DNA from: DATIXD01 sp035518875
GTDB taxonomy: Bacteria > Pseudomonadota > Gammaproteobacteria > Methylococcales > Methylococcaceae
Assembly: GCA_035518875.1 (NCBI GenBank)
Contig: DATIXD010000094.1
Span: 1-7,099, forward strand
Direction: 5' to 3'
DNA: 7,099 nt
Every line of letters starts with the position of its first letter. Positions within the stretch are counted from its first letter, which is position 1. Shown piece by piece: positions 6,493-7,099 of the stretch. Made by a program: the position numbers and the translations under genes. Under the pieces are notes generated by a model. That model had not been told where the DNA came from, made no database searches, and saw only the letters and a list, made by a program, of their open reading frames with translations.

Positions 6493-6654
6493 TCAAGCCA
6501 TCGTGACTTCCCGGTCGAGATAAACATCCTGAATGGCCTGCAACAGCGCGACGCCTTCGGCAGTCGGTCGCTGGAAGGCTTTGCGTCCGGTAATCAGGCC
6601 CATGCCGCCTGCCCGCTTGTTGATGACGGCCGTACGGACCGCCTGCGCCAGATC
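6493..6654 (-). pseudogene. fbaB: Class I fructose-bisphosphate aldolase (FbaB/DhnA type), C-terminal remnant
   Basis: Only the last 53 residues remain. They read DLAQAVRTAVINKRAGG, then GLITGRKAFQRP, then IQDVYLDREVTMA and TGA (6495-6493). This matches the tail of E. coli FbaB (AVKTAVINKRAGG...GRKAF...VQDVYLD), an enzyme of about 350 residues that cleaves fructose-1,6-bisphosphate through a Schiff base. The active-site lysine and most of the barrel lie in the missing part. Upstream of DLAQ the frame is open but the sequence is not aldolase; it is the antisense of an IS66 transposase. The gene is therefore broken at about 6651-6654. The remnant has the same direction as gap, pgk and ppsA and once probably led the cluster. 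Confidence 0.88.
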
Positions 6655-7099
6655 CCAACCGTCCCAAGGCCCTGAAGCCGAAAGGCCAACGCAGACCCGG
6701 CGGGCAGAACGGTCATGCTGGCACCACCTTGCAACCGGTCGAGGAACCGGACGCAATCCAGTTGCTGACCATCGATCGCAGCACCCTGCCTGAAGGCAAT
6801 TACCGACCTGCCGGATTCGAAAAACGTCAGGTCTTCGATCTGGACATCACCCTGATCGTCACCGAGTATCGTGCAGAAATCCTCGCTGACAGCCAAGGCA
6901 AGCGCTTTACTGCACCTTTCCCCACGGGGGTCTCAAGCCGGGTCCAATATGGCCCCGTCATTAAGGCCCATGCGGTCTATCTGTCTCAGCAGCAGTTGTT
7001 ACCTTACAACCGCGTCGAAGAGTATTTCCGCGAGCAGCTGCAGATTCCCATCAGCGCTGGGTCGCTATTCAACTTCAACCAGGAGGCCTTCGAGCGCCT
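6651..7099 (+). pseudogene. tnpC: IS66-family transposase (TnpC), N-terminally truncated fragment running off the window
   Basis: The frame beginning at 6651 reads DPNRPKALKPKG, RRPGGQNGHAGT, GFEKRQVFDLDI, TEYRAEIL, PFPTGV, QYGPVIKAHAVYLSQQQLLPY, RVEEYF and SAGSLFNFNQEAFER. It stays open for 149 codons to the right edge. DPNRPK and RPGGQNGH are typical of the N-terminal linker of IS66 TnpC, and AVYLSQQQLLPYNRVEEYF is typical of its conserved central domain. The usual Cys-rich zinc finger is replaced by a segment without cysteines (residues about 43-54 of the fragment), which I believe is normal in one subgroup. No start codon or RBS belongs to it. Upstream the frame meets TGA at 6621, inside the fba remnant, so roughly the first 50 residues are lost at the junction. 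The rest of the gene lies outside the window. Confidence 0.85.

Noticed and set aside
1719..6506. Long plus-strand open frames opposite ppsA, pgk and gap (461, 572 and 417 codons at 1719-3104, 3141-4859 and 5253-6506)
   Set aside because: They are exactly antisense to well-conserved enzymes in high-GC DNA, where stop codons are rare in other frames. Their translations show no family motifs and are rich in His and Arg.
6594..6896. Minus-strand open frame of 100 codons and overlapping 87-codon frame at 6493-6756
   Set aside because: The first is antisense to the IS66 transposase. The second is the fba tail extended artificially across the junction into antisense IS66 sequence.
1..7099. CRISPR array, tRNA, rRNA, toxin-antitoxin or phage defence genes
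   Set aside because: No regularly spaced repeats, cloverleaf-like sequences or recognisable proteins of these kinds were found on either strand.

Overview
The window is about 60% GC by eye and fits a proteobacterial chromosome, probably gammaproteobacterial. The support is modest: an FbaB-type class I aldolase tail, a PEP synthase of the ordinary bacterial type, and IS1380, IS110/IS1111 and IS66 transposases of kinds common there. No genus can be named from the sequence alone. It may come from a metagenome or draft contig, because several junctions look like rearrangements that assembly could also produce.

Layout. Positions 1-822 (+) hold the C-terminal part of an IS1380-family transposase that enters from the left edge. 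Positions 926-1686 (+) hold a broken IS110/IS1111-group transposase with three single-base indels and no C-terminal domain. A short sequence resembling an IS6-family terminal repeat follows at 1691-1704, a few bases from the end of ppsA. The central block is on the minus strand and reads leftward: an fba tail (6654-6493), gap (6407-5397), pgk (5386-4214) and ppsA (4145-1707). On the right, the fba remnant fuses directly to an IS66-family TnpC fragment (6651-7099, +) that runs off the window.

How the genes work together. GAPDH and phosphoglycerate kinase interconvert glyceraldehyde-3-phosphate and 3-phosphoglycerate. PEP synthase makes phosphoenolpyruvate from pyruvate and ATP, so the set suits gluconeogenic or carbon-fixing flux. 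Aldolase would be the next step up, but only its last 53 residues remain here. gap and pgk are tightly coupled, with a 10 bp gap and the pgk Shine-Dalgarno overlapping the gap stop codon. gap, pgk and ppsA look intact by motif and length.

The most interesting signal is that the gap-pgk pair is bracketed by two short direct repeats shared between the leader of gap and the leader of ppsA. One is an exact 11-mer, the other a 12-mer with 11 matches, in the same order and orientation. pgk also looks richer in GC than ppsA. This fits either insertion of a gap-pgk cassette between fba and ppsA, or a shared regulatory leader. I found no CRISPR array, tRNA, rRNA, defence system or clearly novel system. 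The rest is central metabolism hemmed in by decayed insertion sequences.
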